Of a stretch of DNA of 64,000 bases, positions 32,857 through 40,850 are shown one piece after another. Source of the DNA: Reyranella massiliensis 521. GTDB lineage: Bacteria > Pseudomonadota > Alphaproteobacteria > Reyranellales > Reyranellaceae. A program made the translations under genes and the position numbers. The stretch lies in assembly GCA_945860205.1 (NCBI GenBank), contig CAMARK010000008.1, forward strand, positions 1-64,000, in the 5' to 3' direction. Numbering within the stretch: the first letter of the stretch is position 1; each line of letters starts with the position of its first letter. Under the pieces are notes generated by a model, which made no database searches, was not told the origin of the DNA, and saw nothing but the letters and a program-made list of their open reading frames with translations.

Positions 32857-34359
32857 ATGGGAATGTTGAGCGACGAAGAACACGCGAGCCTGGTGCCGGC
32901 CCGCCTGGCCGGCGGCCAGACGCCGGTACCGACACAGGTTGTTTCGAGCGACGAATTCCTGCCGACCCCACAGACCGAACGGCAGAAGAGCGTCGAGGCG
33001 CGCATGAATGCGCTGGCCGACGACTACGGCAGGAAAAACGGCCTGTCGCGGCGGCGCTTCTTCCAGACCGCGGCCGGCATGGCCACCGCCTTCGTCGCCA
33101 TGAACGAAATCTACGGCCCGCTCTACGGCGCCTCGCCGGCCGAGGCCAGGAGCGTCGATCTCGCCCAGGCGCGTGCGTCGTCGCTGTCCGGCCAGTTCAT
33201 CATGGACGTGCACACGCACTTCCTGCGCGACGACACGCGGCTGCAAGGCTTCGTGCGTGGCCGCGAGGCGGTCGGCAAGGCGGGCTGGAACCCGACCCTG
33301 GTCGACAAGCCCCAGACCATCGACGACCTCAAGTATCCGAACTGGTTCAAGGAGATCTATCTCGACAGCGACACCAAGGTGGCGCTGATCAGCGGCTCGG
33401 CCTCGGAGGATCCGCGCGACTGGTTCCTGACCAACGAGATGAAGGCCGAGGCGCGCGAGAAGGTGAACAAGGCGGCCGGCTCCAGGCGCTGCCTGTCGCA
33501 CGCCATCTTCCAGCCGGGCATGCCGGGCTGGCTCGACGATGTCGATCGCTGGAGCGAGACGCTGAAGCCCGATTCGTGGAAGGGCTATACGGTCGGCGAC
33601 AACACCAACAAGGACCTGGCGCGCCATCCCTGGCGGATGGACGACGAGAAGCTGATGTATCCGTTCTACGAGAAGATCCTGAAGGCGGGGCAGGACATCG
33701 TCTGCGTCCACAAGGGTCTCTACCCGCCCTCGACCGAGCAGCGCTGGCCGCACCTCACCAAATACGCAACGGTCGACGATGTCGGGAAGGCCGGCAAGGA
33801 CTGGCCGCAGATCCGCTTCGTGATCTACCACTCGGCCTTCCGGTGGACGGGCGGGGCGGGCGCCAACGCGAAGGACGGCTACGCCCAATTCGAGAAGACC
33901 GGCCGGGTCGAGTGGACCAGCGACCTCGCCGAGATCCCGGCGAAGTATGGCGTCAGCAACGTCTACGCCGACCTCGGCCAGATCTTCGCCCAGACCACGG
34001 TCACCGAGCCCCGGCTGTGCGCGGCCCTCATGGGCATGCTGGTCAAGGGCATGGGTGTCGATCACGTCGTGTGGGGCACCGACGCGGTGTGGACCGGCGC
34101 GCCGCAGTGGCAGATCGAGGCGCTGCGCCGCCTGGAAATCCCCGAGGACATGCAGAAGAAGTTCGGCTACGCGCCGCTCGGACCGGCCGACGGCCCAATC
34201 AAGCGCGCCATCTTCGGCGAGACTTCGGCCAAGATGTACAAGTACGAGATCAAGAAGGCGGCATGGCGCGACGACCGCTTCGCCGGGATCAAGTCGGACT
34301 ACGAGCGCGCCGGCCGCAAGCCGTCGAACCTGCGCTATGGGTTCGTTGTGCCGTCCTAG
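32857..34359 (+). CDS. Amidohydrolase-family protein with Tat motif
   Basis: A 500-residue amidohydrolase-2-type protein. The metal-binding His-x-His is in DVHTHFL, with later metal-site candidates in VCVHKGLYPP, VIYHSAFRW and VVWGTDAVWTG (Asp). A twin-arginine motif S-R-R-R-F-F lies at residues 64-69 followed by a hydrophobic stretch (TAAGMATAFVAM) and a signal-peptidase-like region around ASPAEA. The signal is unusually far from the N-terminus. It is probably exported and hydrolyses or decarboxylates a cyclic acid substrate; the exact reaction is not visible. Confidence 0.85.
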   Translation: MGMLSDEEHASLVPARLAGGQTPVPTQVVSSDEFLPTPQTERQKSVEARMNALADDYGRKNGLSRRRFFQTAAGMATAFVAMNEIYGPLYGASPAEARSVDLAQARASSLSGQFIMDVHTHFLRDDTRLQGFVRGREAVGKAGWNPTLVDKPQTIDDLKYPNWFKEIYLDSDTKVALISGSASEDPRDWFLTNEMKAEAREKVNKAAGSRRCLSHAIFQPGMPGWLDDVDRWSETLKPDSWKGYTVGDNTNKDLARHPWRMDDEKLMYPFYEKILKAGQDIVCVHKGLYPPSTEQRWPHLTKYATVDDVGKAGKDWPQIRFVIYHSAFRWTGGAGANAKDGYAQFEKTGRVEWTSDLAEIPAKYGVSNVYADLGQIFAQTTVTEPRLCAALMGMLVKGMGVDHVVWGTDAVWTGAPQWQIEALRRLEIPEDMQKKFGYAPLGPADGPIKRAIFGETSAKMYKYEIKKAAWRDDRFAGIKSDYERAGRKPSNLRYGFVVPS

Positions 34360-34362
34360 GGG

Positions 34363-34505
34363 TAGGGCAATCGCATATGGCTCAAGGATCCTTCGCTGCG
34401 CTCCAGGGCGGGGGTTACCCCGCCCGCGATGCGTAGCGAAGGATCTTTCTCTACCCGTCAGAACGCAAGCTGCTACAGCAATTTAGGCCATATGCGATTG
34501 CCCTA
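34363..34505. mobile_element. MITE-like nested palindrome, TA-flanked
   Basis: Perfect 19-bp terminal inverted repeats, TAGGGCAATCGCATATGGC (34363-34381) and GCCATATGCGATTGCCCTA (34487-34505). TA at both ends suggests IS630/Tc1-type target duplication. Inside lie a second, imperfect hairpin (GATCCTTCGCTGCGC with GCGTAGCGAAGGATC) and an inner GGGCGGGG-gtta-CCCCGCCC, probably a REP-like element inserted in or captured by it. There is no transposase, so it is non-autonomous. It lies 3 bp after the amidohydrolase stop. Confidence 0.75.
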
Positions 34506-34530
34506 CGCTAGGGGAATCTCGAAGGCATAT

Positions 34531-34653
34531 TTGCAAGTTCAGCAAGTTTCTGCTATATTTTTCATGAGGCTGGCGACATGCGTCCCACCCTCAGCGAACG
34601 CCCGGCGGATTTTCCGACCGGGCGTTTTTCTTATTTCAAATGGAGCAACTGCC
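34531..34653 (+). promoter_or_regulatory. Promoter and leader of unit B
   Basis: TTGCAA (34531-34536), a 17-base spacer and TATATT (34554-34559) form a good sigma70-type promoter. Transcription would start near 34566 and meet the terminator at 34597-34632 before the HTH gene, so this is an attenuator-like leader or a ~65-nt RNA. It is homologous to copy A at 21478. Confidence 0.55.
34597..34632 (+). terminator. Intrinsic terminator, copy B
   Basis: AACGCCCGG (34597-34605) pairs with CCGGGCGTT (34618-34626); inner CGG/CCG extends the stem, then a T-run. The outer 8 bp stem (AACGCCCG / CGGGCGTT) is the same as in copy A. Confidence 0.75.
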
Positions 34654-34902
34654 ATGAACGACGCCGCGAAAGGCCTGAGGCGCGACCATTTTCTCGACTG
34701 TCTGCAACGGTTGGGGTCGGCAAGGGCCGCCTGCCGGGCCGCCAACCTGCCGCGCTCGACGCTCTACAAGTGGCGGGAGGCCCTGCCGGACTTCGCCGAG
34801 GAATGGCGGGAGGCCCTGGGCGCGGGCGAGGTCGCGGCGGGTGGTCCACGGCTGCCGCGGCCCGGCGCGATTATTCAGACACGCATTCCGGAACGGAGAT
34901 AG
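34654..34902 (+). CDS. Small phage-type helix-turn-helix protein
   Basis: An 82-residue protein with a helix-turn-helix like those of phage-associated homeodomain/terminase-small-subunit relatives: DHFLDCLQRLGSARAACRAANLPRSTLYKWREALPDFAEEWREALGAGE. The C-terminus after residue 60 is probably unstructured. GGAG stands nine bases before ATG 34654. It is isolated downstream of a terminator-bearing leader and a MITE, so probably mobile-element residue. DNA target unknown. Confidence 0.55.
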   Translation: MNDAAKGLRRDHFLDCLQRLGSARAACRAANLPRSTLYKWREALPDFAEEWREALGAGEVAAGGPRLPRPGAIIQTRIPERR

Positions 34903-35109
34903 GCGAAATCCGTGGCAGGCGCCGGCCGGATAGCGCTGGCCGATCAAAGCGTTGACCGGGATTTTCAGACACTGAGCGCAGACGAACACCACCGCGTCAG
35001 CCGTGGCACGGTTTGGTCCACTTTTGGGCGCCGGCCGGCGGCGTCGGCCGGTCCATGGCTAGACCGGGAAAGTCCCGAGGTCCACACTGCTGCAGATGCT
35101 AGGGGAGAC
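34903..35109. promoter_or_regulatory. Leader region of the nucleoside operon
   Basis: 207 bp before the BMP-family lipoprotein-like gene. GGTCCA occurs three times (35015, 35050 and 35079), and GC-rich inverted blocks (GCCGGCCG ... CGGCCGG) lie between. No standard promoter or known riboswitch is recognised. The first gene has an AGGGGAG ribosome-binding site. The triple motif could be an operator. Confidence 0.35.
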
Positions 35110-36117
35110 ATGATGAAACGCTGGATTGCACCGCTGGTCGCCCTGCTGGCGGGGGCCTTGCTGCCTCTGCAGGCCGGGGCGCAGACCGCCATCAAGCCCG
35201 CCGTCGTCTACAGCACGGGCGGAAAATTCGACAAATCCTTCAATGAAGGCGTGAGCGAGGGCGCCGAGAAGTTCAAGAAGGAGACGTCGATCGCCGTTGC
35301 CGAGTTCGAGCCCAGCAACGAGACGCAGTTCGAGCAGGCGCTTCGCCGGTTCGCCCAGCGCGGCCAGGATCCCATCATCGCCGTCGGCTTCTCGCAGGCG
35401 GTGGCGCTGGAGAAGATCGCCAAGGAATTCCCCAACGTCCGCTTCACCATCATCGACAGCGTCGTCAACCTGCCCAACGTGCAGTCGGTGGTGTTCAAGG
35501 AGCAGGAAGGCTCCTTCCTGGTCGGCGTGCTGGCCGCACTCGCCTCCAAGAGCGGCAAGATCGGTTTTGTTGGCGGCATGGACATCCCGCTAGTCCGGCG
35601 CTTCCAGTGCGGCTTCGAGCAGGGCATCAAGTACGCCAATCCCAATGCCGAGCTGATCACCAACATGACCGGCACGACGCCGGCTGCGTGGAACGATCCG
35701 GGCCGCGGCGCCGAGCTCGCCAAGGGCCAGTTCGACCGCGGCGTCGACGTGGTCTATGCCGCCGCAGGCTCGACCGGCATCGGAATCCTGCAGGCCGCCA
35801 AGGACCGAGGCAAGCTCGGCATCGGCGTCGATTCCAACCAGAACCACCTGCATCCCGGCACGATGCTGACCTCGATGCTGAAGCGCGTCGATCTCGCCAC
35901 CTACAACAGTTTTAAGGCGGCGCAGACGGGCACATGGAAGGGCGGCGTCCAGGTGCTCGGCCTCAAGGATGGCGGCGTCGACTGGACCCTCGACAAGGAC
36001 AACGAGAAGCTTGTGACGCCGGAGATGAAGGCCAAGGTCGAGGCCGCCAAGGCCGACATCGTGTCGGGCAAGATCGTGGTCCACGACTACATGAGCAACA
36101 ATTCGTGCAAGCCCTGA
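35110..36117 (+). CDS. BMP-family nucleoside-binding protein of ABC importer
   Basis: A 335-residue periplasmic substrate-binding protein of the basic membrane protein (PnrA/BMP) family. It starts with a signal peptide (MMKRWIAPLVALLAGALLPLQAGAQ) without a lipobox cysteine. The core contains the family motifs KFDKSFNEGVSEGAEKF, AVGFSQAVALEKIAKEFPN and GVDSNQNHLHPGTMLTSMLKRVD. BMP proteins bind nucleosides, which fits the downstream genes exactly. The GTG of the ATPase gene lies inside its last 13 bp, so translation is coupled. Confidence 0.93.
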   Translation: MMKRWIAPLVALLAGALLPLQAGAQTAIKPAVVYSTGGKFDKSFNEGVSEGAEKFKKETSIAVAEFEPSNETQFEQALRRFAQRGQDPIIAVGFSQAVALEKIAKEFPNVRFTIIDSVVNLPNVQSVVFKEQEGSFLVGVLAALASKSGKIGFVGGMDIPLVRRFQCGFEQGIKYANPNAELITNMTGTTPAAWNDPGRGAELAKGQFDRGVDVVYAAAGSTGIGILQAAKDRGKLGIGVDSNQNHLHPGTMLTSMLKRVDLATYNSFKAAQTGTWKGGVQVLGLKDGGVDWTLDKDNEKLVTPEMKAKVEAAKADIVSGKIVVHDYMSNNSCKP

Positions 36118-37643
36118 CGCCTGCGGCAGCGGCCATCGAGCTACGCGGGATCGACAAGTCGTTTGGGGTCGTTCATGCCGTTCGCGGTGTGTCGCTCAGG
36201 ATCGAGGCGGGCACGATCACCGGCATCGTGGGCGAGAACGGCGCCGGAAAATCGACGCTGATGAGCATCCTCTACGGCCTCTATCGCGCCGATGCCGGCG
36301 AGATATGGGTCGATGGCCAGCCGGTCGAGATGGCGAGCCCGCGAGACGCCATCGCCCACGGCATCGGCATGGTCCACCAGCATTTCATGCTGATCGATAC
36401 CTTCACCGTGCTCGAGAACATGGTGCTGGGCGCCGAGGGCGGCCTGATGCTGGCGGGCGGCCTCGCGGCGGCACGGGCCGAACTGGAACGGCTGGGGCGC
36501 GACTATGGCCTCACGATCGACCCGGATGCGCGCGTCGCCGATCTTTCCGTTGGCGAGCAGCAGCGGGTCGAAATCCTGAAGGTGCTGTTCCGCGGCGCGC
36601 GGACATTGATCCTCGACGAGCCCAGTGCCGTGCTGACGCCGCAGGAAACCGACCGCCTGTTCCGCATCCTGCAGACGCTGAAGGCGCGCGGCGTGACCGT
36701 CGTGCTGATCACCCACAAGCTGCGGGAGATCATGGCGGCGACTGACCGCGTCTACGTGGTGCGCCAAGGCCAGATCGTGGCCGAGCGCCGCACCATCGAT
36801 ACCGGGACGGAGGATCTGGCCGAGCTGATGGTCGGCCGCAAGGTCCGTCTCGACCTCGACAAGTCGCCATCCCGGCACGGCGAGGTCCTGCTGCAGGCCG
36901 AGCATCTCTCGCTGATCGACGGACGCGGTGTGCGGTTGCTCGACGACATCGGGATCGAGCTGCGCGCCGGCGAGATCGTGGGCATCGCCGGCGTTACCGG
37001 CAACGGACAAAGCGAATTGCTGCAGGTGCTGGCCGGTATCCGCCCGCCGAGCGGTGGCCGGCTGACCGTCTGCGGCCACGCCCTCGATGCGCACCACCCG
37101 GGCAACCCCGCGGAAATGCGCACGCTCGGCCTCGCCCATGTGCCCGAGGACCGGCTGCGCCAGGGCCTGGTGGCAGCGTTCGAGGCTTCGGAAACGTCGA
37201 TCCTGGGCTACCAGGATGGGCCGCCGTTTACCCGCAACTATCTGCTCGACGGGCCGGCCGTCGGCGCCCATTGCGCCCGCCTGATGGAGCGCTTCGATGT
37301 GCGGCCGCGGTCGCCCAGCCTGCGGTCGTCGTCCTTTTCCGGCGGCAACCAACAGAAGCTGGTGCTGGCGCGCGAGATCGCGCGCGAACCCAGGGTTCTG
37401 CTGGTCGGACAGCCGACGCGCGGCGTCGACATCGGCGCCATCGAATTCATCCATCGCGAGCTGGTGAAGGCGCGCGACGCGGGCTGCGCGGTACTGGTCG
37501 TGTCGGTGGAACTCGACGAGATCCTCTCCCTGGCCGACCGCATCCTGGTGATGTTCGCCGGCCGTATCGTGGGGGAGGTCGCCCCGGATCGCGCCGACGA
37601 ACGCCGGCTCGGCCTGATGATGGCGGGCGCCGACGCGGCATGA
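36105..37643 (+). CDS. Nucleoside ABC transporter ATPase (tandem NBD)
   Basis: A 512-residue protein with two ATP-binding domains, as in RbsA/YufO-type importers. NBD1 has Walker A GENGAGKS, signature LSVGEQQR and Walker B LILDEPSAVL. NBD2 has a modified Walker A GVTGNGQS, signature FSGGNQQK and VLLVGQPTRGVD; the replaced Glu/degenerate motif is typical of the second half. It starts at GTG 36105 within the preceding gene and overlaps the next by four bases. It energises uptake by the two permeases downstream. Confidence 0.95.
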   Translation: MQALTPAAAAIELRGIDKSFGVVHAVRGVSLRIEAGTITGIVGENGAGKSTLMSILYGLYRADAGEIWVDGQPVEMASPRDAIAHGIGMVHQHFMLIDTFTVLENMVLGAEGGLMLAGGLAAARAELERLGRDYGLTIDPDARVADLSVGEQQRVEILKVLFRGARTLILDEPSAVLTPQETDRLFRILQTLKARGVTVVLITHKLREIMAATDRVYVVRQGQIVAERRTIDTGTEDLAELMVGRKVRLDLDKSPSRHGEVLLQAEHLSLIDGRGVRLLDDIGIELRAGEIVGIAGVTGNGQSELLQVLAGIRPPSGGRLTVCGHALDAHHPGNPAEMRTLGLAHVPEDRLRQGLVAAFEASETSILGYQDGPPFTRNYLLDGPAVGAHCARLMERFDVRPRSPSLRSSSFSGGNQQKLVLAREIAREPRVLLVGQPTRGVDIGAIEFIHRELVKARDAGCAVLVVSVELDEILSLADRILVMFAGRIVGEVAPDRADERRLGLMMAGADAA

Positions 37644-38740
37644 GGGCGCCCCGTCGTCCTTTGCCGACCTGGGCGGAGATCGTGCTGCTGCCGCTGGTCA
37701 ACATCGCGCTCGCCTTCATCGTCGTCGGCGTGATCGTGGCGATCATCGGTGTCGATCCCTTCCATGCGTTGCGGCTCCTGGTCGTGGGCGCCATAGGGTC
37801 GTCCGAATCGATCGGCTACACGCTCTATTACGCCACCAACTTCGCCTTCACCGGGCTCGCGGTGGCGGTAGCCTTCCATGCCGGCCTGTTCAACATCGGC
37901 GGCGAAGGCCAGGCCTACATCGGTGGCCTGGGCTGCGGCCTCGCCATACTGGCGCTCGATGGCTGGCTGCCGGGCTGGCTCCTGATCCCCCTCGCCATTG
38001 CCGCGTCGGCGCTTTTCGGTGCCGCGTGGGCCGCCGTGCCGGCCTGGGCGCAGGCCTGGCGCGGCAGCCACATCGTCATCACCACCATCATGTTCAACTT
38101 CGTGGCCTCGGCGCTGATGGTCTACCTGATGGTGAACGTGCTGATCGCGCCGGGCTCGATGACACCGCAGAGCCGCACCTTCGCGCCCTCGGGCCGGATT
38201 CCGGCGATGCACGACGCGCTGGCGGCGATTGGCATCACCGTGGCGCCATCGGCCCTCAACCTCACGATCGTGCTGGCGGTGCTGTGCTGCGTGGGCGTCT
38301 GGGTGTTCCTGTGGCACACGCCATGGGGTTATGCGCTGCGCACCATGGGGCACAATCCCGAGGCCGCGATCTATGCCGGCACCAATCCCAGGCGCATGAT
38401 CATGCTCGCCATGTGTCTCTCGGGCGCTCTGGCGGGCTTCGTGGGCGTCAACGAGTTGATGGGTGTGCATCATCGCATCGTGCTCGATTTCCCCGCGGGC
38501 TACGGCTTCGCCGGCATCGCCGTCGCCCTGATGGGGCGTAGCCATCCGCTGGGCATCGCGCTGGCGGCGCTGCTGTTCGGCGCGCTGCAGCAGGGCGGCA
38601 CCGAGCTGGCGTTCGAAATCCCCTCGATCACACGCGAGATGGTGGTGGTGATCCAGGGCCTGGTCATCCTGTTCTCGGGCGCGCTGGCGCACCTGCCGCG
38701 GCCCTGGTTGCAGCTCCTGTTGGCGCGCCGGGCCTCGTGA
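37640..38740 (+). CDS. Nucleoside ABC transporter permease 1
   Basis: A 366-residue BPD-type 2 permease (RbsC/YufP family) with about 9-10 membrane segments. The characteristic FNIGGEGQAYIGG occurs in the first third, and GTNPRRMIMLAMCLSGALAGFVGVNELMG later, as in nucleoside importer permeases. The ATG overlaps the ATPase stop by four bases. Confidence 0.94.
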   Translation: MRAPRRPLPTWAEIVLLPLVNIALAFIVVGVIVAIIGVDPFHALRLLVVGAIGSSESIGYTLYYATNFAFTGLAVAVAFHAGLFNIGGEGQAYIGGLGCGLAILALDGWLPGWLLIPLAIAASALFGAAWAAVPAWAQAWRGSHIVITTIMFNFVASALMVYLMVNVLIAPGSMTPQSRTFAPSGRIPAMHDALAAIGITVAPSALNLTIVLAVLCCVGVWVFLWHTPWGYALRTMGHNPEAAIYAGTNPRRMIMLAMCLSGALAGFVGVNELMGVHHRIVLDFPAGYGFAGIAVALMGRSHPLGIALAALLFGALQQGGTELAFEIPSITREMVVVIQGLVILFSGALAHLPRPWLQLLLARRAS

Positions 38741-39660
38741 TGGACGAGGCCTTCTCCTTCGTCCTGCTGATGCTGGCCTCGACGCTCCGGGTCGCCACGC
38801 CATTGGTGCTCTGCGCCATGGGTGGGCTGTTCTCGGAGAAGAGTGGCATCGTCGACGTCGGCCTCGAAGGCAAGATGCTGATGGCGGCCTTCTTTGCCGC
38901 AGCAACAGCGTCGGTCACCGGCTCGGCCTGGGCAGGCGTCGCCGCGGCCATCCTGGCGGCGGAGGCGCTGGCGCTGCTGCATGGCCTCGCCTGCATCACC
39001 TATCGCGGCAACCAGGTGGTGAGCGGTGTTGCCATCAACATCCTGGCGGCCGGGCTCACCGTCGTCCTCGGCACAGCCTGGTTCGCGCGCGGCGGCCAGA
39101 CACCGCCGCTCCTCGACGGCCAGCGGCTGATGCCGCTCTTCCTGCCGAGGGCGGGGGACAATGTCCTGGTCTATGCCGCGCTACTGTCGGTGCCGCTCAC
39201 CTGGTGGGTCATCGCCCGCACGCGATTTGGCCTCCGCCTGCGCGCCGTGGGTGAGATGCCGCTCGCCGTCGATGCCGCCGGCCTCTCGGTCGCCTGGCTG
39301 CGCTACCGGGCGGTGCTGCTCTGCGGGCTGCTGGCCGGCCTCGCCGGCGCCTATCTGTCGATCGGCCAGAACGCCGGCTTCAGCCGCGACATGACGGCGG
39401 GGCAGGGCTTCATTGCGCTGGCTGCCATCATCTTCGGCAAGTGGCGGCCGCTGCCGGCCTTCGCCGCCTGCCTGATCTTCGGCCTGCTCGATGCCATGGC
39501 CATCCGCCTCCAGGGCGTCCGGGTGCCGGGCGTGGGCGAAGTTCCGGTGCAACTGATCCAGGCCATGCCGTATCTTCTCACCATGTTCCTGCTGGCCGGC
39601 TTCATCGGCCGTGCGATCGCCCCCAAGGCGGCCGGCGTGCCCTACGAGAAAGAGCACTGA
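38740..39660 (+). CDS. Nucleoside ABC transporter permease 2
   Basis: A 306-residue partner permease (YufQ-like). It has GLFSEKSGIVDVGLEGKMLMAAFFAA near the N-terminus and RLRAVGEMPLAVDAAGLSVAWLRYRAVLLCGLLAGLAGAYLSIG, the EAA-like loop of this class. ATG 38740 overlaps the TGA by one base; GTG 38737 three bases earlier is also possible. It completes the importer of BMP, ATPase and two permeases. Confidence 0.94.
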   Translation: MDEAFSFVLLMLASTLRVATPLVLCAMGGLFSEKSGIVDVGLEGKMLMAAFFAAATASVTGSAWAGVAAAILAAEALALLHGLACITYRGNQVVSGVAINILAAGLTVVLGTAWFARGGQTPPLLDGQRLMPLFLPRAGDNVLVYAALLSVPLTWWVIARTRFGLRLRAVGEMPLAVDAAGLSVAWLRYRAVLLCGLLAGLAGAYLSIGQNAGFSRDMTAGQGFIALAAIIFGKWRPLPAFAACLIFGLLDAMAIRLQGVRVPGVGEVPVQLIQAMPYLLTMFLLAGFIGRAIAPKAAGVPYEKEH

Positions 39661-39661
39661 A

Positions 39662-40057
39662 ATGGACGAGCTGCTCCATCTCGCGCGCCGCATGATGCTG
39701 TGCGCCCACGTGCCCTACTCGAAGTTCCATGTCGGCGCGGCGGTGCGCGCCGAGGACGGCACGATCCATGGCGGCTGCAATATCGAGAACGCCGCCTATC
39801 CGCAGGGGCTCTGTGCCGAGGCCTCGGCGATCGCGGCCATGGTGGCGGCCGGCCAGAAGCGTATCCTGGAATGCCTCGTCGTAGGGCCCGGTCCGGAGGT
39901 CATCACGCCCTGTGGCGGCTGCCGCCAGAAGCTGCGTGAGTTTGCCGGCGACGAGCTGCCGGTCCATCTATGCGGTCCCGATGGGTTGCATCGCACCGTG
40001 ACGCTGGGCCAGCTCCTGCCGATGTCGTTCGGCCCGCATCACCTCGGCAAGCCATGA
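39662..40057 (+). CDS. cdd: Cytidine deaminase
   Basis: A 131-residue homotetramer-type cytidine deaminase. Zinc ligands Cys51 in CAE (with catalytic Glu53) and Cys84/Cys87 in PCGGC are intact; SKFHVGAAVRAEDGTIHGGCNIEN is the substrate loop. It converts cytidine and deoxycytidine to uridine and deoxyuridine. One base separates it from the permease stop, so it belongs to the uptake operon, acting on imported nucleosides. Confidence 0.95.
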   Translation: MDELLHLARRMMLCAHVPYSKFHVGAAVRAEDGTIHGGCNIENAAYPQGLCAEASAIAAMVAAGQKRILECLVVGPGPEVITPCGGCRQKLREFAGDELPVHLCGPDGLHRTVTLGQLLPMSFGPHHLGKP

Positions 40058-40845
40058 ACGACGCCATCACCCGCGCGGCGCCCGGCTTTCGGCCGAAGGT
40101 TGCCGTGGTGCTGGGCTCGGGCCTCGGCGAGTTTGCTGACGAGGTGAAGAAAGTCGCCACCATTTCCTACAGCGAGCTGCCAGATTTTCCGCAGACGACC
40201 GTCGGCGGCCACGCCGGCAAGCTGGTCCTGGGCCATGTCGGCCCGACGCCCGTTGCCGTGCTGCAGGGCCGTGCGCACTATTATGAACGCGGCCGCGCCG
40301 ACGAGATGAAAGGCGCCATCGACGCGCTGGCCGGCCTCGGCTGCGAGACGCTGCTGCAGACCAATGCCGCGGGCAGCCTCCGTCTCGACATGCCGCCAGG
40401 CTCGGCCATGGTCATCACCGACCACATCAACTTCACCGGGGTCAACCCGCTGTTCGGCGTGGGATCGGGCAACAATCGTTTCGTCGACATGGTCGATGCC
40501 TACGATCCCGCCTTGGTCAAGAACCTGCTGATGGCCGCCAAGCAGGCCAACGTCCTTTGCCATGACGGTATCTACATGTGGTTCAGCGGTCCCAGTTTCG
40601 AGACACCGGCCGAAATCCGGGCTGCCCGTATCCTGGGCGCTGACGCCGTGGGCATGTCGACCGCACCGGAGACGATCCTGGCACGGCACGCCGGCATGAA
40701 GGTGGTGGCGGTATCGCTGATGACCAACTACGCCGCGGGTCTCGTCCCTGGCACGCTCGCTCACGACCAGACGATCGCCATTGCCAGCTCGGCGTCGGGC
40801 GATATGCGCCGCCTGCTGCGGCTCTTCCTCGAGCAGTACGCCTAG
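40054..40845 (+). CDS. Purine nucleoside phosphorylase
   Basis: A 263-residue class I (trimeric PunA/PNP type) purine nucleoside phosphorylase. It has the phosphate-binding VLGSGLGE, HAGKLVLGHVGPTPVAVLQGR-HYYE, LLQTNAAGSL, the conserved YMWFSGPSFETPAEIRAARILGADAVGMSTAPE and NYAAG. It cleaves (deoxy)inosine/guanosine to base and (deoxy)ribose-1-phosphate. The ATG overlaps the preceding stop by four bases. Its position after the importer fits catabolic use of imported purine nucleosides. Confidence 0.95.
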   Translation: MNDAITRAAPGFRPKVAVVLGSGLGEFADEVKKVATISYSELPDFPQTTVGGHAGKLVLGHVGPTPVAVLQGRAHYYERGRADEMKGAIDALAGLGCETLLQTNAAGSLRLDMPPGSAMVITDHINFTGVNPLFGVGSGNNRFVDMVDAYDPALVKNLLMAAKQANVLCHDGIYMWFSGPSFETPAEIRAARILGADAVGMSTAPETILARHAGMKVVAVSLMTNYAAGLVPGTLAHDQTIAIASSASGDMRRLLRLFLEQYA

Positions 40846-40850
40846 GCCTC

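Noticed and set aside
34356-34514. 7-bp direct repeat CTAGGGG flanking the MITE as its target duplication
   Set aside because: The right copy is two bases away from the element end; TA at both ends explains the structure better.
35004-35019. Sigma54-type promoter (TGGCACG...) before the nucleoside operon
   Set aside because: The -24 half fits but the -12 half (TTGC) is absent: the spaced bases read GGTC.
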